DNA from: Thiohalocapsa sp. ML1
GTDB lineage: Bacteria > Pseudomonadota > Gammaproteobacteria > Chromatiales > Chromatiaceae
Reading direction: 5' to 3'
Length of the DNA stretch: 64,000 bases
Assembly: GCF_001469165.1 (NCBI RefSeq)
Contig: NZ_JABX01000018.1
Location: 50,370-114,369 of the forward strand
Shown here piece by piece: positions 38,321-52,177 of this stretch; position 1 is the first letter of the stretch; each line of letters opens with the position of its first letter. The notes beneath the pieces are model-generated. The model saw nothing but the letters and a program-made list of their open reading frames with translations. It ran no database searches and had not been told where the DNA came from. The position numbers were made by a program, and so were the translations under genes.

Positions 38321-38614
38321 TCAGACAATGATCGGCGCTTGCTCCACGGGCGTAAAGTCCGCTTTGCCCAGGCTGACCACGTGCGGGGTGATGTGGTCGG
38401 CGTCGCCGAAGTCTAGGAGCAAGATGTGATCCTCGCCGTGGTGGATGACGCCGTCAAGCAGGCTGATCAGTTCCGCATGCTGCTGCCGGGTGAGGCGACA
38501 CTGAAAGACGGAGAGCTGCACCCACTCGCCGTAGCCTTTCATGAGCTTGAACACGCGCCGCCAGCGGCGCTGGTCGGAAATGTCGTAGGTCACGATGTAC
38601 AGGCGCTGGTCCAT
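38321..38614 (-). CDS. cas2: CRISPR-associated protein Cas2
   Basis: 97 aa ferredoxin-fold adaptation protein. YIVTYDISDQRRWRRVFKLM carries the usual N-terminal strand with the conserved Asp, GYGEWVQLSVFQCRLT follows. It forms the integrase with Cas1, encoded 36 bases upstream in the Cas4-Cas1 fusion. It is the last cas gene before the leader. Confidence 0.97.
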   Translation of the reverse strand: MDQRLYIVTYDISDQRRWRRVFKLMKGYGEWVQLSVFQCRLTRQQHAELISLLDGVIHHGEDHILLLDFGDADHITPHVVSLGKADFTPVEQAPIIV

Positions 38615-38650
38615 CGTCGGGTCTCGGCAGCGGCTTCGGGGCAGGGCACG

Positions 38651-40390
38651 TCAGCGTGGGGTGAACTGCGGGAAGTGGTCCAACTCGCCTTGCAGGTGGC
38701 GCGCAAAGAGGCGGGCCTGGACTTCGAGCAGGCGGCGGTAGCTGAGCCGATAGCCGAGCAGGGGGTGCGTGACCTCCTGGCTCAGGCGGCGCTCGAAGGT
38801 GGCGATGAAGCGCTTGCGTCCGTCCGAGCCTAGCGCGACGCTGCCGGCGGCGCGGATAAAGTCCGTGGGGCGGACCTCGCCGTTGTTGATCGCCTGGATG
38901 ACGGCGGAGTCGGCGAGTAGCGGGCGGTACGGTTCCATCATGTCCAGCGCAAGGGCCGGGCGCCCGTAGCGCGGCTGATGATAGAAGCCGAGGTAGACGT
39001 CGAAGCCGACCGCGGTCAGCGTGTTTGTCCAGACGCGGGTCAACAAGGCGTAGGCGAACGACAGCAAGGCATTGACGGGGTCGGTCGGTGGGCGGCGATT
39101 GCGCTTGTTGAAGTCGAAGCTCGGGGTCGGGTCGTCGCTCGGCGGATTGAGGAGGTTCGGCAGCTCGCGGAAGTAGCGGGCCGCCGCGCTGCCCTCGACG
39201 CCGAGGAGCGACTCGAGGTCCGGGGCCTTCTGCGCCCGGCGGATGTCGCCGTTGATGTCTTCGAGCAGCGCGGCCGGTGCGCCCTCCGCGCCCTTCCAGT
39301 TGCGGCGGAGCATGGTGCGGGCGTTCTTGATTTTGGCCTCGACCAGGGTCTTGGCGATGCGCAGGCACAAGGCCGGGTCGTCGGCGCCGCGGAACTGGGC
39401 GCGGCGCAGCTCAATATTCTTGTGCCCGGTGCCGACCGTGTGCCCCATGAGCCAGCCGCCGTGGCTGTGCCAACTGATGGGAATGTTGCGCCGCATCAAC
39501 TCCTGCATCGCAGGCGTCGTGACGTAGACGTTGCCGAAGATGGCGAGCTGCGACACGTCGATGAGTCGCGCCTCCTGCACCTTCTTGTCGTCGATGGAGA
39601 CCTCCAGCCGCTCGCCGGACTTGCTCACCTTGGCGTGGAAGGCCTGCACATAGAGCGGCAGCCGGGTGTCCATGCCGACGGCCAGCGGCCTCGGGGCGAT
39701 GTCGGCGCCGCGGAAAAACGCGGTCTCGTCCGGCAGGCAGATGGCGTTCAGCGAGCAGCGCGGGCACTTGGGGCTGTCTTCCAGGGGCGGCGGGATGCGC
39801 CCGCCCGCGGCCGTGAAGCGCAGGCCGTCGATGGTCTGCCGTGTGAGCGCGAGCAGCTCGTCGTCGAACATCACGCGCACGCGTTCGCGGCTGCCGGCGT
39901 AGTACAGGACACCTTCGGTACAGGTGTAGCCGTGCTCGGCCAGGATCAGGCCCTGCACGCAGAGCTGCACGCGCTCCGGGTCATAGGCGCCGCGCGACAC
40001 GTGCGGACGCTTGCCGCGCTTGTAGTCCACGGGCGTGACGGTGGTGCCGCTGCCCTCGATGAGGTCCATGCGCGCGATCAGCCCCAGCCGCGGGGAAGCC
40101 AGCTCGACGGAGCGGGCGTGGATCTTTTCATCCGGCTCGTCGTCCTTGCCCTTGGCCTGTTCCACCGGCGGCAGCTTGCCGCCCGGCTGGTCGACACGCC
40201 GATGCACCCAGCGGCCCTCGACGGTGTCCGCCGAGTCGTCCCACTCGCCTTGCACCCACTCAAGGTAGGCCAGCCGCGGACAGTAACAAAACTCGTTGAT
40301 CATCCGCGCCGGCAGCAGCGGCACGTCGCCGGAAACCTCCGGGAAGGGGAGTGCGAGATCCTGCTGGCCTTCTGTCGTGTAGTTGCCCAT
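38651..40390 (-). CDS. cas4-cas1: Cas4-Cas1 fusion adaptation protein
   Basis: 579 aa from ATG 40390 (AGGAGG 5 bases upstream). Residues 1-220 are Cas4: C35 pairs with the C209/C212/C218 cluster for the Fe-S site, and VDYKRGK (D122) is the RecB nuclease motif. Residues about 240-579 are Cas1 with E399 (GVEGSAAARYF), H471 (FYHQPRYGRPALALDMMEPY), D483 and E486. Fusion of Cas4 to Cas1 is characteristic of type I-G loci and trims and orients prespacers by PAM. All catalytic residues appear intact. Confidence 0.95.
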   Translation of the reverse strand: MGNYTTEGQQDLALPFPEVSGDVPLLPARMINEFCYCPRLAYLEWVQGEWDDSADTVEGRWVHRRVDQPGGKLPPVEQAKGKDDEPDEKIHARSVELASPRLGLIARMDLIEGSGTTVTPVDYKRGKRPHVSRGAYDPERVQLCVQGLILAEHGYTCTEGVLYYAGSRERVRVMFDDELLALTRQTIDGLRFTAAGGRIPPPLEDSPKCPRCSLNAICLPDETAFFRGADIAPRPLAVGMDTRLPLYVQAFHAKVSKSGERLEVSIDDKKVQEARLIDVSQLAIFGNVYVTTPAMQELMRRNIPISWHSHGGWLMGHTVGTGHKNIELRRAQFRGADDPALCLRIAKTLVEAKIKNARTMLRRNWKGAEGAPAALLEDINGDIRRAQKAPDLESLLGVEGSAAARYFRELPNLLNPPSDDPTPSFDFNKRNRRPPTDPVNALLSFAYALLTRVWTNTLTAVGFDVYLGFYHQPRYGRPALALDMMEPYRPLLADSAVIQAINNGEVRPTDFIRAAGSVALGSDGRKRFIATFERRLSQEVTHPLLGYRLSYRRLLEVQARLFARHLQGELDHFPQFTPR

Positions 40391-40561
40391 GGTGTCCTCC
40401 TGCCGATGTGTTCCTGGCCGTTGCCGGGAGCGGACTGCTGTGCCCGTGTGCTTTATCGAACACCGATACACGAGATCCGAGTATAGTCAGCGTTTTGCGT
40501 TGTGTGGCGGCGGATGGTGGTTGTTGGGTCGGGGATTTGCTTTAGCGCAAGTACGCGGACA
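40391..40561 (-). promoter_or_regulatory. Gap with possible promoter for cas4-cas1-cas2
   Basis: 171 bases separate the adaptation genes from the rest of the cas operon. On the minus strand TATACT (40485-40480) is a fair -10 hexamer, with no convincing -35. Separate expression of adaptation genes is an inference. Confidence 0.3.
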
Positions 40562-41450
40562 TTACCAAACGCCGTTTGACGGTGCGAATGACAGCTTTCC
40601 TTTCGCGCCGGATACGCGGTCAGCGCTGAAGGCGGCGAAGACACCTCGTTGTCGGTGGACGTGGGGGCGTCCAACTCCCTCCCATAAAAGCGACCGTACA
40701 GTCGGCAGGGTTGCAGGCACATTCCAGAGCGACCAGAAGAACGTGACTCTCTGTCGATGCCGCGTCGAAGCAACAGTGACTGCCTGCTTGCGCGGCGTGA
40801 CCGGTAACAAAGAGAAAGCTGGAATGGCAAGCGCCTGCGCGCCAAGCTCGGTCCTGAAGTCATCCGTCGTCGTTGGATTCGAGAAGCGGAGCGCATAGAG
40901 CCGCTCGTCCGACGGATCGAGGCGAAGAGTAGGTTTTCGCGTGCCAAGCTGGAGTTGCTTACGCTTCTCGTCCGGTACGCTGTAGGCCCTCCGCCAAGTT
41001 TCAAGCAACGCAAGCCGCACATGCTCATCCTCGACGAGTTTAAGAATATCGCGCATGGATTGAATCAGGTTCTGATGGCTTGCTCCGTTGGCCGCGCACA
41101 GCGTAGACTCGAACGTTTCGTCGCCAACGATACATGCCAAACCAGCAAGAAAGTCCAGCTTGTCCGGGTCGCTCTGGCGCGCAATGCGCTCGTAGTTCGA
41201 CTGCGTGAAGTCGCTAGGCTTCCCCAAGCCTGCAAGCGACTGTTCAAGGTATGGCAGGAGCTTCCGCAACCTAGTCAGAAGCACTGGAGCGAGTTGGTCT
41301 TTCGCCACCGGGGAGCAAATCACTGCCGTCCCATCCTGCTTAAAAGCCAGTCTGGGAACGTTGAGCTTCTCCATACGCGCGTGGTCGTCCAGCAGCCACA
41401 GAGTGCCTAATGCGGAAAGAAACCCCCAGAGGTGTTGACCATCGATGCCT

Positions 41451-41470
<20 letters not shown>
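40562..41470 (-). CDS. Type I-G Cas protein of 302 aa (Cas8-like or Cas3-associated)
   Basis: Begins MQTLTLEGIDGQHLWGFLSA and contains LDPSDERLYALRFSNPTTTD and FSLLPVTPRKQAVT, which recall Csb3/Csx17-type large subunits of I-G systems (N-terminal GxxxxxxxxxLxALGxL motif, DPxxxRxYALRxxxP). It is much shorter than Csx17 (about 700 aa). The ATG lies 20 bases inside the end of cas3, indicating tight coupling to it, so a Cas3-linked accessory is the alternative. Whether it replaces the Cas8 subunit is not decidable from sequence alone. Confidence 0.65.
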
Positions 41471-47544
<6,074 letters not shown>

Positions 47545-47637
47545 TGGCTCTCTCCTGTTGAGTAAACGTTGTTCCGCCAGCAGTCGCACACGCGCGCATC
47601 AGACCAGGCACCGCGGCGAGTCGGCGTCGTTGCGGAA

Positions 47638-47781
47638 TCATTCGGTGCCAGATCCACTGCCGAAGCCCGTCTGGATGCGGGCAGCGCGGTTCAGGCAGTC
47701 GCTCTCGGACGCGAGCGTCCGTTGCCAGTCTCTTGGCTCGTGTCCGCCTGACAGCGTCCGGAAGCTGTCGTCGTATTGCAT
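47638..47781 (-). pseudogene. Relic N-terminus of a Cas3-like helicase
   Basis: 47 codons: MQYDDSFRTLSGGHEPRDWQ, RTLASESDCLNRAARIQTGF, then stop. The pattern (LTGxxPxxWQxxL then RxIRIPTGFGKT) is the beginning of Cas3-type SF2 helicases, with the P-loop PTGxGKT reduced to QTGFGSG. It starts with a proper ATG with AGGA about 9 bases upstream, at the head of the cas operon. Inference: an earlier first gene has been deleted down to its N-terminus. Confidence 0.45.
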
Positions 47782-47825
47782 GGTTCCGATTCCTGGGTCG
47801 CGGGTCTCTGGCCGCATCGCCGGGG

Positions 47826-47831
47826 ATTATC
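47826..47831 (-). promoter_or_regulatory. Possible -10 hexamer for the cas operon
   Basis: GATAAT on the minus strand, 10 bases downstream of a perfect inverted repeat. No convincing -35. It would give a leader of about 280 bases before csb1, spanning the helicase relic. Confidence 0.35.
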
Positions 47832-47840
47832 CGTGTTTAC

Positions 47841-47859
47841 CCTGTCAGAACATGACAGG
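47841..47859 (-). promoter_or_regulatory. Perfect inverted repeat, candidate operator of cas operon
   Basis: CCTGTCA-5-TGACAGG, perfect over 7 bases each side, just upstream of the possible -10. A WYL-domain regulator is encoded about 700 bases away, so this may be its operator. A partial match (CCTGACAG) lies near 47746. Confidence 0.45.
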
Positions 47860-47917
47860 AAACCCCCGATCGTCGGATAGCGTGGAGATCGCTCCGTACA
47901 CATATGGGGTTAGCGCG

Positions 47918-48005
47918 CGGCATAGACGCCCTACGCCTCCCCGCAACTACTCCAACGGCGTGGTGTTCAGCGCGGGCGGGGCGGTGACTTGGCAGTCGGG
48001 GCCGC
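47918..48005 (-). pseudogene. Remnant of a second WYL regulator C-terminus
   Basis: The minus-strand peptide GPDCQVTAPPALNTTPLE matches GPDCEVIAPPELRAAALE of the intact WYL protein, and nucleotide similarity extends over about 85 bases including GCATAGACGCCC. The 3' end of the regulator gene was therefore duplicated or a second copy deleted. Confidence 0.6.
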
Positions 48006-48188
48006 TTTTGCTCTGGTGCCGGGGCTGTGCCTCGGCATGGCTCGCCGCGGCTCTGCCTCTCGCCGCGTCGTGCGCTGGCGGCGGAGCCGTGGCGGCGGGT
48101 GCCGAGGCGGCGCGTCGACGCCAGTCGGGATGCCTTTGTGCTGGGCGCTTTGCTCGCATCGCACCGGGGCGCAGAGCGCCCGGAGACG

Positions 48189-48214
48189 CGCGACACCGCT
48201 GGAGCGGTGTCGCG
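48189..48214. terminator. Strong 12-bp hairpin, possible terminator
   Basis: CGCGACACCGCT and its exact complement with a 2-base loop, downstream of the 71-aa gene. No U-tract follows on either strand, so a terminator role is uncertain. Confidence 0.35.
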
Positions 48215-48294
48215 AGAGGACTCCGTTGGATCGATGCGCGCGCGCGGCGCGGGGAGCGCGCGCAGGGCGGGCGCAAGGTCGCCGTGCTGCGCCG

Positions 48295-48510
48295 TCACGG
48301 CTCGTCCTTCGGCGCCCGGATCGACAGCCCAAGCGGCGCCAGCAGCCGCTCCAGCTCGTCTTTGAGCATCTGCTCGTCTACGGGTTGGCCGGCGAAGGCC
48401 ATGCTGCGGGCGACCTTGCGCGGGATGAGGCGGAGGCTGATGCGCAGGCGTTGTTCGGGGGGCAGCTCGCGCCAGCGGCGAATATTGGCTTGCCAGGGTT
48501 GTTCCGGCAT
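48295..48510 (-). CDS. 71-aa protein downstream of the WYL regulator
   Basis: MPEQPWQANIRRWRELPPEQ followed by IPRKVARSMAFAGQPVDEQM and a helical C-terminus. ATG 48510 has GGAG 7 bases upstream, and the gene begins 38 bases after the WYL stop, so they form an operon. Basic N-terminal half and acidic helix suggest a small binding protein. I do not recognise a named family. Confidence 0.65.
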   Translation of the reverse strand: MPEQPWQANIRRWRELPPEQRLRISLRLIPRKVARSMAFAGQPVDEQMLKDELERLLAPLGLSIRAPKDEP

Positions 48511-48548
48511 GGGGTTGCTCCGCGGGGGTGTTGGGTGGCGAATGCGGG

Positions 48549-49550
48549 TTAGCGGCTGTCCGTCTCGGCATAGACGCCCAGCGCCCCCCGCAGCCGCTCC
48601 AGCGCGGCGGCGCGCAGCTCGGGTGGGGCGATGACTTCGCAGTCGGGGCCGTATTTGAGGATCTCCATCAGCAGCTCGTCGGGGCGGGCGTAGGGGAGGC
48701 TGAGCTGGCAGCGGCCGTCGGGGAGCCAACTGGCTTGCTGGTGGTGGTGCCATTGTTCTTCGGCGACCCAGCGGGCGCGCTCGGGGGTGAAGCGCAGGAT
48801 GGCGGTGGCGGTGGGTGGGCCGGTGAAGCTGCCGTAGGCGCTGTCGAGGCGGGCGTCGAGGTCGGCTTGGGGGAGGTCTTCGGCGGGGTCGGGAAGAAGC
48901 TCGGCGGTTTGGATGCGCTCGATGGCGAAGCGGCGCAGGTCCTTGGCGTGGTGGCACCAGTTGTCGATGAACCATCTGCCGTTGAGCCAGGTGAGGCGCT
49001 GCGGGGAGATGTCGCGGGGCGGCTCGTCGGCGGCGGTCGGCCGGCCGCGGGGCAGGTAGCGGACGCGCACGCGGCGGCGCTCGAAGAGGGCGCGGGTGAT
49101 GAGCGCGAAGGTGTCGCCGGGGCAGGGGCGCATGCCGGGGGCTTGCAGGCGGACGCGTTGGGTGATGTCGGCGGGGGCTATGCCGCGCTGGGCGAGCAGG
49201 CGCTCGATGCCGGCGTGGATGGCGGCGGTTTCGGCGGCGAGCGGGCTGGGCCCGAGCTGCGACAGAAGCTCTCTGGCGGCGAGCAGGGCGTGCAGCTCTG
49301 CGGTGGTGAACCAGAGGCCGGGGAGCTCGTTGGTGCCCTCGGGCGCGGCGTTGGCGAGGTACCAGCCGCCGCGGCGGCGGTCGAAGCCGAGCGGTGCGCC
49401 GAAGTCGTCGCGAAAGCTGTGCAGCATGCGCCGGGCGGTGGATTCGGAGCATTGCATCTGCTCCGTGAGCTGCCGCAGCGTGATGGGGGTGCGACGGTTC
49501 TGGAGGATGCGCTTGAGCTCGGTGATGCGGTGCAGTTTGTCCATGGCCAT
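48549..49550 (-). CDS. WYL-domain transcriptional regulator
   Basis: 333 aa. N-terminal winged helix (HRITELKRILQNRRTPITLR, then STARRMLHSFRDDFGAPLGF), a middle helical part (LWFTTAELHALLAARELLSQ), a WYL domain (LTWLNGRWFIDNWCHHAKDL, where the WYL triad is modified) and a WCX-type C-terminus with GPDCEVIAPPEL. WYL regulators often control CRISPR and other defence operons, sometimes sensing nucleic acid. The adjacent inverted repeat at 47841 is a plausible target. Start 49550 or 49544. Confidence 0.88.
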   Translation of the reverse strand: MAMDKLHRITELKRILQNRRTPITLRQLTEQMQCSESTARRMLHSFRDDFGAPLGFDRRRGGWYLANAAPEGTNELPGLWFTTAELHALLAARELLSQLGPSPLAAETAAIHAGIERLLAQRGIAPADITQRVRLQAPGMRPCPGDTFALITRALFERRRVRVRYLPRGRPTAADEPPRDISPQRLTWLNGRWFIDNWCHHAKDLRRFAIERIQTAELLPDPAEDLPQADLDARLDSAYGSFTGPPTATAILRFTPERARWVAEEQWHHHQQASWLPDGRCQLSLPYARPDELLMEILKYGPDCEVIAPPELRAAALERLRGALGVYAETDSR

Positions 49551-49619
49551 GGGTCCGTGGTCAGCGGTGCCGTAATTATGCAGTAATCGTGTACATGGGG
49601 GCCAGCACCAGGGCGCGAC

Positions 49620-50034
49620 GGGGTGGTGCGGTAGCGGTCGCGGCTGAAGCCGCTCCCACGGGGGAGGCGCGGCGCGGTGCTGTGGGAGCGGCTTTAGCCG
49701 CGATGGGGCGGTGCGGTAGTCGTCGCGGCTGAAGCCGCTCCCACGCGGAGGCCCGGCGCGGTGCTGTGGGAGCGGCTTTAGCCGCGATGGGGTGGTGCGG
49801 TAGTCGTCGCGGCTGAAGCCGCTCCCACGGGGAGGCGCGGCGGGGCGCTGTGGGAGCGGCTTTAGCCGCGATGGGGTGGTGCGGTAGTCGTCGCGGCTGA
49901 AGCCGCTCCCACGGGGAGGCGCGGCGCGGTGCTGTGGGAGCGGCTTTAGCCGCGATGGGGTGGTGCGGTAGCGGTCGCGGCTGAAGCCGCTCCCACGGGG
50001 GAGGCGCGGCGCGGCGCTGTGGGAGCGGCTTCCG
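49620..50034. repeat. Cluster of about five tandem 84-bp REP pairs
   Basis: Each unit combines the palindrome in both orientations: GTGGGAGCGGCTTTAGCCGC, a GATGGGGTGGTGCGGTAG linker, and CGGCTGAAGCCGCTCCCAC with a GGGGAGGCGCGGCG linker. Spacing between units is 83-86 bases. The interval 49551-50155 between the WYL gene and cysC holds nothing else. Confidence 0.9.
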
Positions 50035-50155
50035 ATTGGCGCGGGGGCGCGTGCTCGGTAGACTGCGCGTTTTGCCTTCCGCGCTGTCCCGGCGCCGCCG
50101 GGCGCTTTTTCACCTTTGCTGTCCGCAGCAGTTGCCGCATCGAGACCGAAATCCA

Positions 50156-50821
50156 ATGACTGACAATAACGTGACCTGGCATGAGCACCAGGTGACTCGG
50201 GAGGCGCGTGAGCGCCTGAACGGCCACAAGGGCTGTGTGATCTGGTTTACGGGGCTGTCCGGCTCCGGCAAGAGCACGGTGGCCAACACGCTGGATCATC
50301 TGTTGTGGGGCTACGGCTTCCACAGCACGGTGCTTGACGGCGACAACGTGCGGCATGGGCTGAACGCCGGCCCCGGGGTGCTCAAGGACATGCACGGCGA
50401 GGTGTTTGCCGAGCGCTTCGGCCTGGGCTTTACGGCGGTGGACCGGGAGGAGAACATCCGGCGCATCGGTGCCGTGGCGGGGCTGTTCTGCCAGGCGGGG
50501 TTGATCGCGCTGACGGCGTTCATCAGCCCCTATCGCCTGGACCGGGACCGGGTGCGCCAGACGCTGGGCGATGGCGAGTTCATCGAGGTGTTCATGGATA
50601 CGTCGCTCGCGATCTGCGAGGAGCGCGACCCGAAGGGGCTCTACAAGAAGGCCCGCGCCGGTGAGATCAAGCACTTCACGGGCATCGATGATCCGTACGA
50701 GGCCCCGGAGGCGCCGGAGCTAGTGCTGCAAGGCGGCACGGAGACGCCGGAGCAGTTGGCGCACCGGGTGATCGATTATCTGATTGAGCGCGAGATCATT
50801 CCGCGGCCGGCGGGGCGCTGA
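50156..50821 (+). CDS. cysC: Adenylylsulfate (APS) kinase
   Basis: 221 aa. It phosphorylates APS to PAPS in sulfate activation. Motifs: P-loop FTGLSGSGKSTVAN, VLDGDNVRHGLN, ENIRRIGAVAGLF, TAFISPYRLDRDRVR and the GLYKKARAGEIKHFTGID loop, all typical. ATG 50156 was chosen because the REP-derived sequence upstream is non-coding although open. It is a single gene, divergent from the WYL regulator. Confidence 0.95.
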   Translation: MTDNNVTWHEHQVTREARERLNGHKGCVIWFTGLSGSGKSTVANTLDHLLWGYGFHSTVLDGDNVRHGLNAGPGVLKDMHGEVFAERFGLGFTAVDREENIRRIGAVAGLFCQAGLIALTAFISPYRLDRDRVRQTLGDGEFIEVFMDTSLAICEERDPKGLYKKARAGEIKHFTGIDDPYEAPEAPELVLQGGTETPEQLAHRVIDYLIEREIIPRPAGR

Positions 50822-50852
50822 GCCTGCGGGAGCCGGGAGCGGCGGGTGGCCT

Positions 50853-51968
50853 TTAGGGGCGCCTGCCGCGCTCGACGCTGACCGGGAAGCGCGTGCGCGG
50901 CGGTGGCCGCTGTGGTTGCTGCTGCCAGGGCGCGGTGAGCTGGTCCGCAAGCCAGACGCCGAGCGGTCCGAGCAGCGCGATCCAGGCCCAGCCGGGCAGT
51001 GGCAGCCCGAACAGCGCCGGGCCGCCGAGCAGCGGCAGCTCGGTGATCCAGGCCGGCCCGAGCCACACGTTGCAGCCCTGCACGACGAGCCCCAACAGCA
51101 CGGCCGCAAGGGCCGGCAGCAGCACGCGGCTCCAGTCACCGTCGATGATGCCCGCAAAGGGCGTCGGCCGTCGCCTGAGGTGCTGCACCGCCACGGCGAG
51201 GAGGAGCGGTGCGCTCAGCGTGAGCGGATAGATCCAGTCCGGCCACAGCGCTGCGCCGGCGAGGCCGAGCAGCGCGACGCCGGCCAAGATCCAGCCTTCC
51301 TGGGGTGCCGGCCCGATGTCGTCGCGCAGCTCCGCGCGATTGACGGCGCTAAGCAGCGCCGGGAAGGACGCGAGCCATTGCCGAACGCTCAATAGCGCCG
51401 GTAGCAGCACGGCGTAGGCCAGCGAGCAGCCGAGCACGAAGGGCACCGCCTCGGTGGCGTGCGGGTAGCGCCAGAGCTCCAGGAACAGATTGAGCCAGTA
51501 GAACAGCCAGCCGGCGGCCAGGCTGGCGGCGAAGAGGCTCGCGAAATAGCCGGGGCGCTGGCTCAGGAGGGAGCTGCCGGTGCGCCGCTGGGTGTCGGCG
51601 TTGGCGAGGATGGCGAGCGCGAGCAGCACGAGCCCGATGGTGGCGTTGACGGCCGCGGCATCAGCGGTGATGACGGCGAGCAACAGCGCCAGTGGGCCAA
51701 ACCACGCGAAGCGCGGCAGCCGGCCTGGCGGCGACTTCGGCAACCGGCCGGCGCGCGGCCGCCGTGGCCAGGCGGTGAAGGCCACCGCGGCGAGCAGCAG
51801 CAGCACCAGGCCGTCCAGCACCCAGGTGTAGAGCGGGCTCGGCTGGAGCGGGTCCCAGGCGCGCTCGCGCAGCGGCAACTGCAGCAGCTCACTCAGCGGG
51901 ATGCCGCCGAGCATGGCGCCCGCGAGCGGCAGGAGCAGGGTGATGGCGGCGACGGCCAGCAGCGGCAT
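50853..51968 (-). CDS. Polytopic membrane protein of unknown function
   Basis: 371 aa with about ten hydrophobic segments and short loops, beginning MPLLAVAAITLLLPLAGAML. ATG 51968 is chosen because all upstream codons are translated heptanucleotide repeat. No ribosome site is visible ahead of it, which is odd. It lies below ccmI on the same strand after the repeat block. Family not recognised. Confidence 0.65.
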   Translation of the reverse strand: MPLLAVAAITLLLPLAGAMLGGIPLSELLQLPLRERAWDPLQPSPLYTWVLDGLVLLLLAAVAFTAWPRRPRAGRLPKSPPGRLPRFAWFGPLALLLAVITADAAAVNATIGLVLLALAILANADTQRRTGSSLLSQRPGYFASLFAASLAAGWLFYWLNLFLELWRYPHATEAVPFVLGCSLAYAVLLPALLSVRQWLASFPALLSAVNRAELRDDIGPAPQEGWILAGVALLGLAGAALWPDWIYPLTLSAPLLLAVAVQHLRRRPTPFAGIIDGDWSRVLLPALAAVLLGLVVQGCNVWLGPAWITELPLLGGPALFGLPLPGWAWIALLGPLGVWLADQLTAPWQQQPQRPPPRTRFPVSVERGRRP

Positions 51969-51969
51969 G

Positions 51970-52176
51970 GGAAGATTGAAGATTGAAGTTTGAAGGGTGA
52001 AGTTTGAAGAGAAGTTTGAAGGGTGAAGTTTGAAGTTTGAAGTTTGAAGTTTGAAGTTTGAAGAGAAGTTTGAAGTTTGAAGTTTGAAACGCGTCCGTGG
52101 TCTCTCTTTTTCACCCTTCACCCTTCACACTTCACCCTTAACTCTTCACCCTTCACCCTTCACCCTTCAAACTTTC
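51970..52176. repeat. TTTGAAG/ACCCTTC heptanucleotide hairpin block
   Basis: A run of TTTGAAG-type 7-mers (51975-52090) is followed by ACCCTTC-type 7-mers (52110-52170) that are largely complementary, giving a long potential hairpin between ccmI and the membrane protein gene. Period 7 throughout. Confidence 0.9.
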
Positions 52177-52177
52177 G

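Larger units (their letters stand above)
47545..48294. other. cas upstream region with relics and regulatory sites
   Basis: 750 bases between csb1 and the 71-aa gene with no intact gene longer than 50 codons. It contains a helicase-type N-terminal relic (47638-47781), a -10-like hexamer and inverted repeat (47826-47859), a WYL-gene remnant (about 47918-48005) and a strong hairpin (48189-48214). Confidence 0.6.

Noticed and set aside
48295..49452. A 385-codon minus-strand frame overlapping the WYL gene
   Set aside because: Only its last 71 codons, after ATG 48510, look like protein; the rest is Arg/Pro-rich shadow of the WYL gene.
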